From: a virus
IMG/VR virus record: IMGVR_UViG_3300012923_000005
Coordinates: 1-43,177 of that record
Length of the DNA: 43,177 nucleotides
Direction: 5' to 3' (one strand)
Part shown: positions 30,138-37,165 of the stretch, in pieces
Numbering within the stretch: position 1 is the stretch's first letter
Layout of the letters: every line of letters begins with the position of its first letter
Position numbers and translations under genes: made by a program
Notes under the pieces: generated by a model
What the model saw: the letters and a program-made list of their open reading frames with translations, nothing else
Databases searched by the model: none
Told to the model about the DNA's origin: nothing

Positions 30138-30398
30138 GTGGCAGAGAAGACGTTCTACCCGGAGGCGTTCAAGGCTCCAGAAACAGCCGATTACAAAGTG
30201 GAAGTTGTTCAGCTGACTATGGATGTCCCTCTGCCGGCTATGAAGACTCGCTTTGCCGTGGTCCACAAGCCCACAGGTGTTATTACGGTTGTCTCTCCGT
30301 CATTTCCTGAAGCGCTGAGCATTATGCATGGACAGCAGGAAGCGCTGGACCAGCTGATTGCTTCGCAAGTGCCCGTACCGCCTGGGCGTTCGAACTAA
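30138..30398 (+). CDS. Hypothetical protein (86 aa)
   Basis: An 86-aa protein from GTG 30138, immediately following the SSB-like stop codon. It has beta strands (DYKVEVVQLTMDVPLP, TRFAVVHKPTGVITVVSPSF) then a helix. No family is recognised. Confidence 0.6.
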   Translation: MAEKTFYPEAFKAPETADYKVEVVQLTMDVPLPAMKTRFAVVHKPTGVITVVSPSFPEALSIMHGQQEALDQLIASQVPVPPGRSN

Positions 30399-30408
30399 GA
30401 CGAGATTG

Positions 30409-30510
30409 AAGCTGGCAGACGCCAGCGATGCATCCTGTGAGAGGGAGGGACTCTTAACGAGTCTCAAGTTATGGGGCACTAGCCTAGATAGACCCCTATT
30501 TCTAGGAGTG
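30409..30510 (+). promoter_or_regulatory. Intergenic hairpins before the 69-aa gene
   Basis: Three inverted repeats are visible: GCTGGC-AGAC-GCCAGC, GACTC-TTAAC-GAGTC, and CCTAGA...TCTAGG whose right arm adjoins the AGGAG of the next gene. None is followed by a T tract, so processing or RBS control is likelier than termination. Confidence 0.4.
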
Positions 30511-30514
30511 TGAT

Positions 30515-30724
30515 ATGGCTGCTAAAGCCAAGAAGAAGACATTTAACGTAGAACGTCGAATTGAAGTTTGGGTTAGCTCAGACATCACTGCAGACAGCTT
30601 TGATGATGCCGTAGCCAAAGCGAAGGAGCTGAAAGTAGAGGACTTCGTACAGACTTCGTACGAAGGAGACGGCTTTATCGATTACAACTGGCTTCCCGGA
30701 TTCGGCGTTCGCGAGAACTTTTGA
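30515..30724 (+). CDS. Hypothetical protein (69 aa)
   Basis: A 69-aa protein with a basic N-terminus (MAAKAKKKTFNVERRIEVWV) and a pattern like short beta-alpha phage proteins with a helix (FDDAVAKAKELKVEDFV). AGGAG precedes ATG. It overlaps the exonuclease start by 4 nt. Confidence 0.7.
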   Translation: MAAKAKKKTFNVERRIEVWVSSDITADSFDDAVAKAKELKVEDFVQTSYEGDGFIDYNWLPGFGVRENF

Positions 30725-31692
30725 TAAAGCTGCTGATTGACAGCGATCCAATCGTATACAGATCGGGGTTCGCTGCGGAGTCCGTAGAGCTAGACACGGT
30801 ACTCGAAACGGCAAGTGGAGAGCTTCAGCAGTGGTACTTCAAGCCGGGAGACGGGCAGACCGCACTACAGCAGCTAAACTCCGTACTTGCAAACGGGCCA
30901 GCGACGCTAGTCAGTAAAGAACGGATAGTAAAGGCAGAGCCGGTAGAGCACGCCTTGCAGATTGTCGGATCGACAATCGACTCTATAAAGGCCGCTGTTA
31001 AAGAGAAGTTCGATAGCAAGCCGGACGTTAGGCTGGTTCTGTCCGGTCCCGGTAACTACCGGTACAAGATTGCGACAATCAAGCCATACAAGGGGAATAG
31101 AGATCCGAGTCACATCCCCGTCCACTACCAAGCCATCCGGAACTATCTGACAGACATCTGGAGAGCCAGGGTTATACACGGGCGTGAGGCAGACGACGAA
31201 GTCAGCATCGAGGGGTGGAAGCTCTGGCGAGAGAATCAGGGGAAACAGACCAAAGCATCTAGCGCTCCGCAGTATGTAGTCGCGTCTATCGACAAGGATC
31301 TAGACCAGATCCCTGGATGGCACTACGACTACATGAAGAAGGTTTTCTACTTCGTAGATGAAGAGTCAGCACGTAAGCAGCTCTGGACACAGATCCTAGC
31401 TGGGGATAGCGGAGACAATATACCGGGATGCTGGCGGATCGGATACGAGAAGGCTGCAGAGATCATACAGCGGGAGATAGATAGAGGGGCCGGGGATCTG
31501 GGGCTGTGGTTGGAAGTGCAGAACCAGTATACGGCCAGCAAGGAAAAGAAAGGCTGTCCATACCCTGACAAGTTCCCGCCGGATGTAGCCACAGAAACCG
31601 CACAACTTGTGTATATGCAGCAACGCCCAGGGGAGCTTTGGCAGCCCCCAGGCACAGAATTCGGAACGGTTACGGGAGACGTGGACGATTAA
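30721..31692 (+). CDS. 5'-3' exonuclease (T7 gp6-like / FEN family)
   Basis: A 323-aa protein from TTG 30721. It has the FEN/PIN pattern: LLIDSDPIVYRSGF with Asp at the N-terminus, FSGPG-type strand RLVLSGPGNYR, RATIKPYKGNR, GREADDEVSI and DKDLDQIPG, then the helix-hairpin-helix-like AGDSGDNIPGCWRIGYEKA. These supply the acidic metal-binding residues. It would remove primers and digest host DNA. The family A polymerase lacks this domain, so the split matches T7. Confidence 0.85.
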   Translation: MIKLLIDSDPIVYRSGFAAESVELDTVLETASGELQQWYFKPGDGQTALQQLNSVLANGPATLVSKERIVKAEPVEHALQIVGSTIDSIKAAVKEKFDSKPDVRLVLSGPGNYRYKIATIKPYKGNRDPSHIPVHYQAIRNYLTDIWRARVIHGREADDEVSIEGWKLWRENQGKQTKASSAPQYVVASIDKDLDQIPGWHYDYMKKVFYFVDEESARKQLWTQILAGDSGDNIPGCWRIGYEKAAEIIQREIDRGAGDLGLWLEVQNQYTASKEKKGCPYPDKFPPDVATETAQLVYMQQRPGELWQPPGTEFGTVTGDVDD

Positions 31693-31868
31693 TGGAAGAT
31701 CGACAGATGGAATTTTATGCCTTGTTGGACTCATACAACCAAGGCATCGAACCGCTAGAGAACTGGACAACTGAGGACTTGGTAAAGCTGGCAGTGTTGA
31801 TAGACACGGAGATTCAGAACCGGGAATACAACGCCAGATTGCCTGATCATCTGGAAATACTTCGATGA
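31692..31868 (+). CDS. Hypothetical acidic protein (58 aa)
   Basis: A 58-aa helical, acidic ORF (MEDRQMEFYALLDSYNQGIE). ATG 31692 overlaps the exonuclease TAA (TAATG) and its own TGA overlaps the HD gene (ATGA). No function known. Confidence 0.65.
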   Translation: MEDRQMEFYALLDSYNQGIEPLENWTTEDLVKLAVLIDTEIQNREYNARLPDHLEILR

Positions 31869-32449
31869 GTCTGATACTCAGCCCGTCAGCGGGATACAAA
31901 TCAAATGCTTATATTCACACACAAGCAGGACGTTTTTATGCTGATCGTCCTACTTGGGATGTGCACGCCATTGCCCATGCACTGGCTCAAACGGCTCGCT
32001 ATCGCGGGAATAGTGATGAGTTCTATTCAGTTGCTGAGCACAGCGTACTTGTTAGTCTTTTGATGCAGGAAGTGACCGGCGGAGATCCGTACGAGGGGCT
32101 ATTCCATGATGCAACTGAGTCTGTCCTTCCTGATGTTAGTAGCCCTTTTAAGCAGCTGTTTCCTGATCTTAGAGCTGTGGATAAGCGGTTTGATCTGGAT
32201 CTTAGACAGGCTCTCAAACTTCCCTTGGAGAAGTCACAAGCCTGCGCACGCGCTGACTGGCTGGCTCTATTCATCGAGTCTGCTCAGATCCTACCGGAGC
32301 GAGGGAGTGATTTTGAAGACCCTTACAACTTCCGTAAGGAAGCACTGAAGCTGCGGGAGCAGGGAGGGTGGAGGATTGCTTGCCTTGACTGGAGATCGGC
32401 CAAGGAAGCTTTCCTAGAGAGGCTGGCAGAATTGAAAGGACAGGCATGA
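31865..32449 (+). CDS. HD-domain phosphohydrolase (YfbR-like)
   Basis: A 194-aa HD protein. His59 (SVAEHSVLVSLL), the His81-Asp82 dyad (GLFHDATESVLPDV) and a later Asp in CARADWLALF give the metal-binding set. The pattern, including the N-terminal HAIAHALAQTARYRGN, resembles YfbR-type 5'-deoxynucleotidases. It may adjust dNMP pools with the diphosphohydrolase-like gene 1.6 kb downstream. Substrate is inferred from family only. Confidence 0.8.
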   Translation: MSLILSPSAGYKSNAYIHTQAGRFYADRPTWDVHAIAHALAQTARYRGNSDEFYSVAEHSVLVSLLMQEVTGGDPYEGLFHDATESVLPDVSSPFKQLFPDLRAVDKRFDLDLRQALKLPLEKSQACARADWLALFIESAQILPERGSDFEDPYNFRKEALKLREQGGWRIACLDWRSAKEAFLERLAELKGQA

Positions 32450-32598
32450 TTTACGTCATAGCTGCTCGCTTTCTGCTGGATATGGGAGCTGTGATTACCC
32501 TGGGCTATAACGACAAACTCGCCTGGGCTACCGTATTCCTGGGGCTGGGAATTGCCGACGCTGCTACTTGGTACATGCTCTCTCATGCCGCGACGTAA
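32446..32598 (+). CDS. Two-span membrane protein (50 aa)
   Basis: A 50-aa hydrophobic ORF with two membrane helices (YVIAARFLLDMGAVITLG and WATVFLGLGIADAATWYM). It overlaps the HD gene (ATGA) and the resolvase gene by 14 nt. Function unknown. Confidence 0.6.
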   Translation: MIYVIAARFLLDMGAVITLGYNDKLAWATVFLGLGIADAATWYMLSHAAT

Positions 32599-33112
32599 GG
32601 CTGTTGCTAAGCCTGTAATCCCAGGCAAGCGCACAGGTAGCAAGCGATCAGACTTTCGATGGACCGCACCAGACGGGACAATCTGGGGGAGTCGATTCGA
32701 GTTCGAAGTCTTCACAACACTGACAGAGCAGGGATATGCAGTCCGAAAAACAACATCGCAAGATAGCATGGCTTATACGAGTCCCGTTAGGGGCGGTAGA
32801 TGCCAGAAATGCGACTCTGATTCAGTGGCTCAAGAACACGTCTATACACCCGACCTATATGTTGATTCAAAGCCCAGACCTGACGGGAAGGAAAATGAGT
32901 CATCAGGGTATTATATCGAATCTAAGGGCTACCTACGCGGATCAAGACGTGCACTTCTCCGTCATTTCCGAAAAGCGAGGGCGGATGTTGATCTCCGTCT
33001 CGTCATCCAAAGAGATTACAAAGTCGGAAAAGGAACACTGGTTTCATGGGCTGAGAAGTACCTGAAGGTTAAGGTGCTTGTTTGGAAGGGAAGCCTTACG
33101 GAGGGATGGTAA
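32585..33112 (+). CDS. T7 endonuclease I-like Holliday junction resolvase
   Basis: A 175-aa PD-(D/E)xK nuclease from ATG 32585. Candidate catalytic residues are a Glu in GSRFEFEVF (residue 39 or 41), Asp90 in YTPDLYV, Glu112 and Lys114 in YIESKGYL, matching T7 gp3 (E20, D55, E65, K67) order. FRKARADVDLRLVIQRDYKV follows as in T7 gp3. A Cys73-x-x-Cys76 pair before Asp90 is an extra feature. It would resolve branched replication intermediates before packaging. Confidence 0.8.
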   Translation: MPRRKAVAKPVIPGKRTGSKRSDFRWTAPDGTIWGSRFEFEVFTTLTEQGYAVRKTTSQDSMAYTSPVRGGRCQKCDSDSVAQEHVYTPDLYVDSKPRPDGKENESSGYYIESKGYLRGSRRALLRHFRKARADVDLRLVIQRDYKVGKGTLVSWAEKYLKVKVLVWKGSLTEGW

Positions 33113-33270
33113 TGAGGTTTTTCGCATCTATCGCGATTGAGATCGAGGCAGAGGACGACGAGGCCGCAGAGAACACGCTAGACCTAGCAGTACAGGGAGC
33201 GGATGTGTACGGAGTTGTAGACGTCTTCATTGCTCAGTATCCGGAGGAGCATGAACCAGAAGAAGGGTAA
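33112..33270 (+). CDS. Small acidic protein (52 aa)
   Basis: A 52-aa protein (MRFFASIAIEIEAEDDEAAE...) with a TAATG junction to the resolvase gene. Alternating hydrophobic strand followed by an acidic helix. No family recognised. Confidence 0.65.
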   Translation: MRFFASIAIEIEAEDDEAAENTLDLAVQGADVYGVVDVFIAQYPEEHEPEEG

Positions 33271-33276
33271 CACGCG

Positions 33277-33531
33277 TTGAATTCAAAGCGCGCTAAAGCT
33301 ATCCGCCGGGCTCTTAACGACAGCTTGAAGCAATACGGCCTAACAACAAAGGCAAGGATCGCAGAGACAGTCACAGTACCTAGCCGTAGGTACAGCATCA
33401 CTATCAACGAGGAAGGGAAAGCCCCTCGCGTGATGAAAAATACGGCTACGCAGGTCCGCTTACAGGCGGGCTCACCAAGACAAGTGTATCAGCGAGTTAA
33501 ACAGCATGTATCAAGTAATAGGGATTCCTAA
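33277..33531 (+). CDS. Small basic protein (84 aa)
   Basis: An 84-aa basic protein from TTG 33277, with GAAGGGT about 11 nt upstream. It has KRAKAIRRALNDSLKQYGL and RQVYQRVKQHV segments. Its stop overlaps the next start (TAATG at 33531). Possibly nucleic-acid binding by charge; no motif. Confidence 0.6.
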   Translation: MNSKRAKAIRRALNDSLKQYGLTTKARIAETVTVPSRRYSITINEEGKAPRVMKNTATQVRLQAGSPRQVYQRVKQHVSSNRDS

Positions 33532-33793
33532 TGCCTCTGGATTCTTCGAATCTTTCGAAACTCTGTCCGACGAGCAAAGCAGAAGTGGACTCCTGGAATC
33601 TTGGAGTACACCTGAACAAAGAGCTTACAACGCCAGCACCGAACAATGTCGGGAGTGCCATGGTTGGGGGTACCGCATACAGCGCAGAGGGCGTGACGTT
33701 ATCCGGGAACGAGCAGGTTGCCCAACGTGCCTTGGACTCGGGAAAGTTCCACGGTCCGAGTCTGACACTGCCGGCGCAGCAGCAGCAGGCTAA
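33506..33793 (+). CDS. DnaJ-type zinc-knuckle protein, overlapping frame (95 aa)
   Basis: A 95-aa ORF with two CxxCxGxG-like knuckles: CRECHGWGY (about residues 48-56) and CPTCLGLGKV (about 72-81). This is the zinc-centre motif of DnaJ-type proteins and unlikely to arise by chance in a shadow frame. It overlaps the previous gene by 26 nt and the diphosphohydrolase-like frame for its last 263 nt. RBS is weak. Confidence 0.6.
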   Translation: MYQVIGIPNASGFFESFETLSDEQSRSGLLESWSTPEQRAYNASTEQCRECHGWGYRIQRRGRDVIRERAGCPTCLGLGKVPRSESDTAGAAAAG

Positions 33794-34124
33794 CGCTGGC
33801 GTCAAGTTCGATGCTGGCAAGGCTCCCATAGCACAAGCTTTCATTGCGTACTTCCCTCGGGCTATCCAGGCAGTAGCTAACATCTCCGCCTTTGGGGCTA
33901 AGAAGTACAACGTCCATTACTCCGATCAGAACTGGAGTCGAGTAGATGGGGGACCTGGGCGGTACGAAGATGCACTAGCCCGACATTCGAAAGATCATCT
34001 GCAGGGAGAACTATATGCGCAGGATTCTAAACTTCTTCACGCGGCCCATAGGGCCTGGAACGCCCTCGCCACCCTTGAACTTATCCTCCGTGCAGGAACC
34101 CCCGAAAGAGACAGTACTGACTGA
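33531..34124 (+). CDS. dATP/dGTP diphosphohydrolase-like protein
   Basis: A 197-aa frame whose conserved part starts at residue ~90 (VKFDAGKAPIAQAFIAYFPR, ISAFGAKKYN, then GGPGRYEDALARHSKDHL and LLHAAHRAWNALATLEL). That pattern matches the N-terminal domain of phage dATP/dGTP diphosphohydrolases. ATG 33531 is coupled to the previous stop (TAATG); ATG 33660 has GGGAG upstream and is an alternative. Residues 1-88 look disordered and overlap the zinc-knuckle ORF. It may hydrolyse dNTPs to alter pools. Confidence 0.75.
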   Translation: MPLDSSNLSKLCPTSKAEVDSWNLGVHLNKELTTPAPNNVGSAMVGGTAYSAEGVTLSGNEQVAQRALDSGKFHGPSLTLPAQQQQANAGVKFDAGKAPIAQAFIAYFPRAIQAVANISAFGAKKYNVHYSDQNWSRVDGGPGRYEDALARHSKDHLQGELYAQDSKLLHAAHRAWNALATLELILRAGTPERDSTD

Positions 34125-34464
34125 AGCGCAGGGTAACGCGCTGCTGAGTGAGTTCCTGACGGATGCAACCAAGGTTCGCATCTATCAGCTGGAGGAAATG
34201 GTTAAGCGCAACATTGTCGGCAGACAAGAGACGTTAGAGGCAAGGCAGCGGGCATTCCAGCAGGAGCAGCGCAAGACGATTGCCCAAGCGGAGAAGTCTA
34301 GGCGCTACCGCAAGCAGCTCCGTGAGCTGAATGCATCCCATCGATTGTTGAAATTGGAATTCAAGGAACTGAAAAATAAGTATGACTCGACGCTTAGAGG
34401 CATCGCAGAACAGAAGGCATCTGGTAATCCCGGACACACAGCTTCGTCCGGGGGTTGCAACTGA
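34015..34464 (+). CDS. Coiled-coil protein (149 aa)
   Basis: A 149-aa protein overlapping the diphosphohydrolase-like gene by 110 nt and the metallophosphoesterase gene by 83 nt. From about residue 50 it is a long Lys/Glu/Gln/Arg-rich coiled coil (EARQRAFQQEQRKTIAQAEK, then RRYRKQLRELNASHRLLKLE). The strong heptad pattern supports a real protein. No family recognised. Confidence 0.6.
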   Translation: MRRILNFFTRPIGPGTPSPPLNLSSVQEPPKETVLTEAQGNALLSEFLTDATKVRIYQLEEMVKRNIVGRQETLEARQRAFQQEQRKTIAQAEKSRRYRKQLRELNASHRLLKLEFKELKNKYDSTLRGIAEQKASGNPGHTASSGGCN

Positions 34465-35182
34465 GCACATTGACTGGGCAGCCCAAGCAATCGTTGATTA
34501 CAAGCCAGATGTAATTGTAGTCATTGGCGATTGGTGGGATATGCCGAGTCTAAGTACACACGAGCAGCCCGGATCTATCCACACCGAAGGTAATAGAATA
34601 CGTGATGACATTGCTTTCGGAAATGAAGCGTACGGACGGTTGGTCAAGCCTCTACGAACTGAGCAGAAGCGCCTCATTGCTGGACGGCGCAAAGCATGGA
34701 CGCCCGAGGAACACTTCCTCATGGGGAATCATGAATTCCGCATCAACCGAGCAGTCAGTACTGCCCCCAAGTTTGAAGACGTGCTCTCTACAGACGATCT
34801 TGACACTCAGGGATTCACTCGACATGAGTTCCTCGAAATTGTCGAAATCGACGGAATCTCGTATAGCCACTACTTTAGCAACGTCCATTCAGGACGCCCT
34901 ATTGGCGGCAGCATTGACAACCGACTCAACAAAATCGGGAACAGCTTCGTCCAAGGACATCAGCAAGGGCTGCTGTACGGGATTAAACCTTTTCCCGGTT
35001 CCGGCCCTAGAGCGCAGCGGCATGGGCTAGTAGCGGGCAGCTTCTACCTGCATGACGAGCATTACAGGGATGCCCAGAGCAACGGGGAGTGGAGGGGGAT
35101 TGTGGTTCTCAATGACGTAGAGAACGGCGATTACGACGTAATGCCCCTATCTAACAAGTACTTGAGGTTTCGATATGGCTGA
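34382..35182 (+). CDS. Calcineurin-like metallophosphoesterase
   Basis: A 266-aa metallophosphatase. Motifs: Asp18 in HLVIPDTQLRPG, GDWWD at residues 49-53, GNHEF at about 114-118 and GHQQG near 198. They form the usual D-x-H-like / GD / GNHE / GH series, although the first motif has Gln20 in place of the usual His. It would hydrolyse phosphoesters, possibly nucleic acids or nucleotides. ATG 34382 places motif I close to the N-terminus, so the 83-nt overlap with the upstream gene is probably genuine. Confidence 0.8.
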   Translation: MTRRLEASQNRRHLVIPDTQLRPGVATEHIDWAAQAIVDYKPDVIVVIGDWWDMPSLSTHEQPGSIHTEGNRIRDDIAFGNEAYGRLVKPLRTEQKRLIAGRRKAWTPEEHFLMGNHEFRINRAVSTAPKFEDVLSTDDLDTQGFTRHEFLEIVEIDGISYSHYFSNVHSGRPIGGSIDNRLNKIGNSFVQGHQQGLLYGIKPFPGSGPRAQRHGLVAGSFYLHDEHYRDAQSNGEWRGIVVLNDVENGDYDVMPLSNKYLRFRYG

Positions 35183-35330
35183 GCAGTATATAGGGGAGCG
35201 AAAGCGCCCGGAGTTAGACGATCTAGACTGGATTCTAGAGAAGCTGGAGAAGTATGACCGATTCACCACTCAAGGGCTGATCGACTACCTAGCGCACTGG
35301 AACAAAGTAAGGCCGGCGAATGGCACTTGA
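35175..35330 (+). CDS. Small protein (51 aa)
   Basis: A 51-aa acidic, helical protein (MAEQYIGERKRPELDDLDWI...). It overlaps the phosphoesterase stop by 8 nt and the next gene by 11 nt. Regular helical pattern with Trp residues supports coding. Function unknown. Confidence 0.6.
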   Translation: MAEQYIGERKRPELDDLDWILEKLEKYDRFTTQGLIDYLAHWNKVRPANGT

Positions 35331-36051
35331 AGGGAAGGACATTAACGACTCTGCGATTATCGATCAGACGCAGCAGCTACGGAATGCACAGGGTAAAACA
35401 CAGTTCAAGATCACACTCCCAAGTGGGAGGGAGTTAGAAAGCGAATGGTTGAGCGAGGACAATGTAAAGAAGGCGTTATGGCCGTGGGTGGATACGGTAC
35501 GGAACGAGATGGTAGCGGACGCGGAGGAACAGAGAGCGCAAGCGCGGAGACTGGCAGCGAGCAGGCCGAAGGCCCCTGCTTTAGTGTCCGTCTCGGGAGA
35601 TGCCCTCAGTGTGGAGCCCCCGCAATCGGTTGTAGCTACCGTCCCGAGTGGATTGCAGACGAGATTACCTATGCCTGTGGCGCAACCTTCCGTCTCGACT
35701 GTGAGCCCGACGGCTGGCGCGGTATCAACACCTGATCAATTCGCTAGACAGGGGCTAGAGCAAGCCAGGAAGGATGCGGATTACTGGCAGGGGGTAGCTC
35801 AGGGAGCTATGGGGAAGTGGCAGGAAGCTTCCGCCAACGTCGAGAAGTGGGAACGGATATTGGCAGCCATGAATGGCCTGCCTGGAGGGATTCAAGTTGT
35901 TTCGAACGATCATAGCGGTGATAGCCGCAGTCAGCCTGGGGTTACTAGTCGCAGAGGGCGTAAGCCTGGGAGCAAAAACAAACCCAAACCAAGCATGGGT
36001 AGCGTCCCACTCGAAGGAGCTGCCGGTAGGATCATCGTCGAGCTTGAGTGA
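35320..36051 (+). CDS. Protein with C-terminal AT-hook-like motif (243 aa)
   Basis: A 243-aa protein with three parts: a conserved-looking N-terminus (KTQFKITLPSGRELESEWLS, residues ~26-60), a Ser/Pro/Val/Thr-rich linker (~90-145), and a helix (ARKDADYWQGVAQGAMGKWQ). The C-terminus has RRGRKPGSKNKPKP, an AT-hook-like DNA-binding motif. Two other credible frames overlap it (35445-35735 and 35873-36304). Possibly a DNA-binding accessory protein. Confidence 0.65.
   Translation: MALEGKDINDSAIIDQTQQLRNAQGKTQFKITLPSGRELESEWLSEDNVKKALWPWVDTVRNEMVADAEEQRAQARRLAASRPKAPALVSVSGDALSVEPPQSVVATVPSGLQTRLPMPVAQPSVSTVSPTAGAVSTPDQFARQGLEQARKDADYWQGVAQGAMGKWQEASANVEKWERILAAMNGLPGGIQVVSNDHSGDSRSQPGVTSRRGRKPGSKNKPKPSMGSVPLEGAAGRIIVELE
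35445..35735 (+). CDS. Nested zinc-ribbon ORF (96 aa)
   Basis: A 96-aa ORF wholly inside the 243-aa gene, in another frame. Its C-terminal half reads as a zinc ribbon: RCPQCGAPAIGC...ITYACGATFRLDC..DGW. GGGAGGGAG lies about 11 nt upstream of ATG 35445. The host gene's frame in the same stretch is a low-complexity linker, which would tolerate dual coding. The N-terminal half (Gly/Ser/Glu-rich) is less convincing. Confidence 0.55.
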   Translation: MVERGQCKEGVMAVGGYGTERDGSGRGGTESASAETGSEQAEGPCFSVRLGRCPQCGAPAIGCSYRPEWIADEITYACGATFRLDCEPDGWRGINT

Positions 36052-36304
36052 GCCGCTAGCTCTGCCTGTGATAGTCCAGCTGGACGCTAAGACCGGCCAG
36101 ATACGCGGTATCAAGCCAGAAGGGGAGCCTATCCCGGCTAGTAAGTGCATAGAGATCCAGCGGGCTAAACCGCCTGAAGCCGTTGTAGACGGCATTGCAA
36201 CACTGCATGTATGTGCGGTTAAGAAGGAAGAGGCAGACAAGCTGAAAGAGTGGCACGATCCGCCTAATCAGCGGCTAGATAGAAAGGATAGCGTGACAAT
36301 ATGA
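35873..36304 (+). CDS. Signal-anchored exported protein (143 aa)
   Basis: A 143-aa protein with a signal anchor at residues 8-30 (LFRTIIAVIAAVSLGLLVAE) followed by a hydrophilic domain with two Cys (SKCIEIQ, LHVCAVKKEE). It overlaps the 243-aa gene's AT-hook-coding end by 179 nt in another frame, and the next ATG by 4 nt. A periplasmic or membrane-anchored product is likely. No spanin or exclusion family is recognised with confidence. Confidence 0.65.
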   Translation: MACLEGFKLFRTIIAVIAAVSLGLLVAEGVSLGAKTNPNQAWVASHSKELPVGSSSSLSEPLALPVIVQLDAKTGQIRGIKPEGEPIPASKCIEIQRAKPPEAVVDGIATLHVCAVKKEEADKLKEWHDPPNQRLDRKDSVTI

Positions 36305-36618
36305 GTGTACCGAATCTACTGAAGACAGTAACTGTAACGCACCCGGAGACCGGTGTCGGATTGTCGTTCCAAGTGAACGCCGCACTGGACTTCAAAGAAC
36401 TGACAGACGAGCTGTCCCGCAGCTTCGAATTCCCCGGCGGGGATGTCATCACAGTAGACAAGCCGGCACTCATGGCCGGTAAGCCAAACATCTACGGCAT
36501 CCCTGGAGGTGGATCTATGCGGATCATTGATCTTGGCGGCGCCGTCCACTACATCCCATATGGATGGCTCCGGCTCAAGTGGTCTCCACGCCCAGGATTC
36601 CCGACTGTGGCTTTCTAA
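36301..36618 (+). CDS. Hypothetical protein (105 aa), last plus-arm gene
   Basis: A 105-aa protein with ATGA overlap to the exported protein gene. It looks beta-rich (KTVTVTHPETGVGLSFQVNA, GDVITVDKP, SMRIIDLGGAVHYIPYGW). It ends 70 nt before the plus-strand terminator. No family recognised. Confidence 0.65.
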   Translation: MSVPNLLKTVTVTHPETGVGLSFQVNAALDFKELTDELSRSFEFPGGDVITVDKPALMAGKPNIYGIPGGGSMRIIDLGGAVHYIPYGWLRLKWSPRPGFPTVAF

Positions 36619-36623
36619 CGGGC

Positions 36624-36657
36624 AATAAAAAGCCCCCTGCTGTACGAGCCAGGGGGC
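36624..36657 (-). terminator. Intrinsic terminator for the late (minus) arm
   Basis: On the minus strand an 8-bp GC-rich stem (GCCCCCTG/CAGGGGGC, 10-nt loop) is followed by TTTTTATT. It lies downstream of the SprT-like gene and ends the leftward arm. Confidence 0.85.
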
Positions 36658-36685
36658 AGTGGGAGAGAAGGTAAATACCTTTACT

Positions 36686-36725
36686 AAGGCTGGGAGCTAA
36701 TTAAGCTTCCGGCCTTTTTCTTTAT
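36686..36725 (+). terminator. Intrinsic terminator for the early (plus) arm
   Basis: AAGGCTGGGAGCT pairs with AGCTTCCGGCCTT (two G-T pairs) and is followed by TTTCTTTATT. Together with the minus terminator 30 bp away, it forms the convergence point of the two arms. Confidence 0.85.
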
Positions 36726-37159
36726 TAGCGGCTTTTCTTCATGTTTGGTAGCTTTGTGATGAATCGCAGTTTACGCGACTTCAGCGAGGGGATAAGGGCA
36801 TCATGCGGGGCTACTTTGAACGTCAGTAGCAAGTCTAGGTAGATGCCTAGATATTCCTTGCCATGATTCTGCACAGTCTTGCCGTACATGCATCTGGTGA
36901 CATGATGGGCAACTTCATGCAGCGCGGTAGCGAGATTGTAGTGATTGCCCTTAAGCATCCAGATCCCCCGCTTAGTCTGCTCGCTATACTTCTTATTCTT
37001 ATCCTTCTGTCTAACTACCTTGCCCGGATAGGGCACTCCGTAGCGGTCACATGCCGCGTGGATAACAGCACGTAGCTGTTTAAGTTTTAGACTGTCTCTG
37101 TTCCAGTCGAAGAATTCCCGTTCCCAAGCATATAGCTTGCGCGCCTGTGGATCTTTCAC
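36725..37159 (-). CDS. SprT-like zinc metallopeptidase-fold protein
   Basis: A 144-aa protein with the zincin motif HEVAHH (His81-Glu82...His85) and a downstream His99 in QNHGKEYLGIYLDL as third ligand, as in SprT/Spartan-like domains. It is the last gene of the late arm, directly after the holin. Phage versions have unknown roles, possibly cleaving DNA-bound or cell-wall-associated proteins. The first 60 residues are basic and may bind nucleic acid. Confidence 0.75.
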   Translation of the reverse strand: MKDPQARKLYAWEREFFDWNRDSLKLKQLRAVIHAACDRYGVPYPGKVVRQKDKNKKYSEQTKRGIWMLKGNHYNLATALHEVAHHVTRCMYGKTVQNHGKEYLGIYLDLLLTFKVAPHDALIPSLKSRKLRFITKLPNMKKSR

Positions 37160-37165
37160 AGCTGC

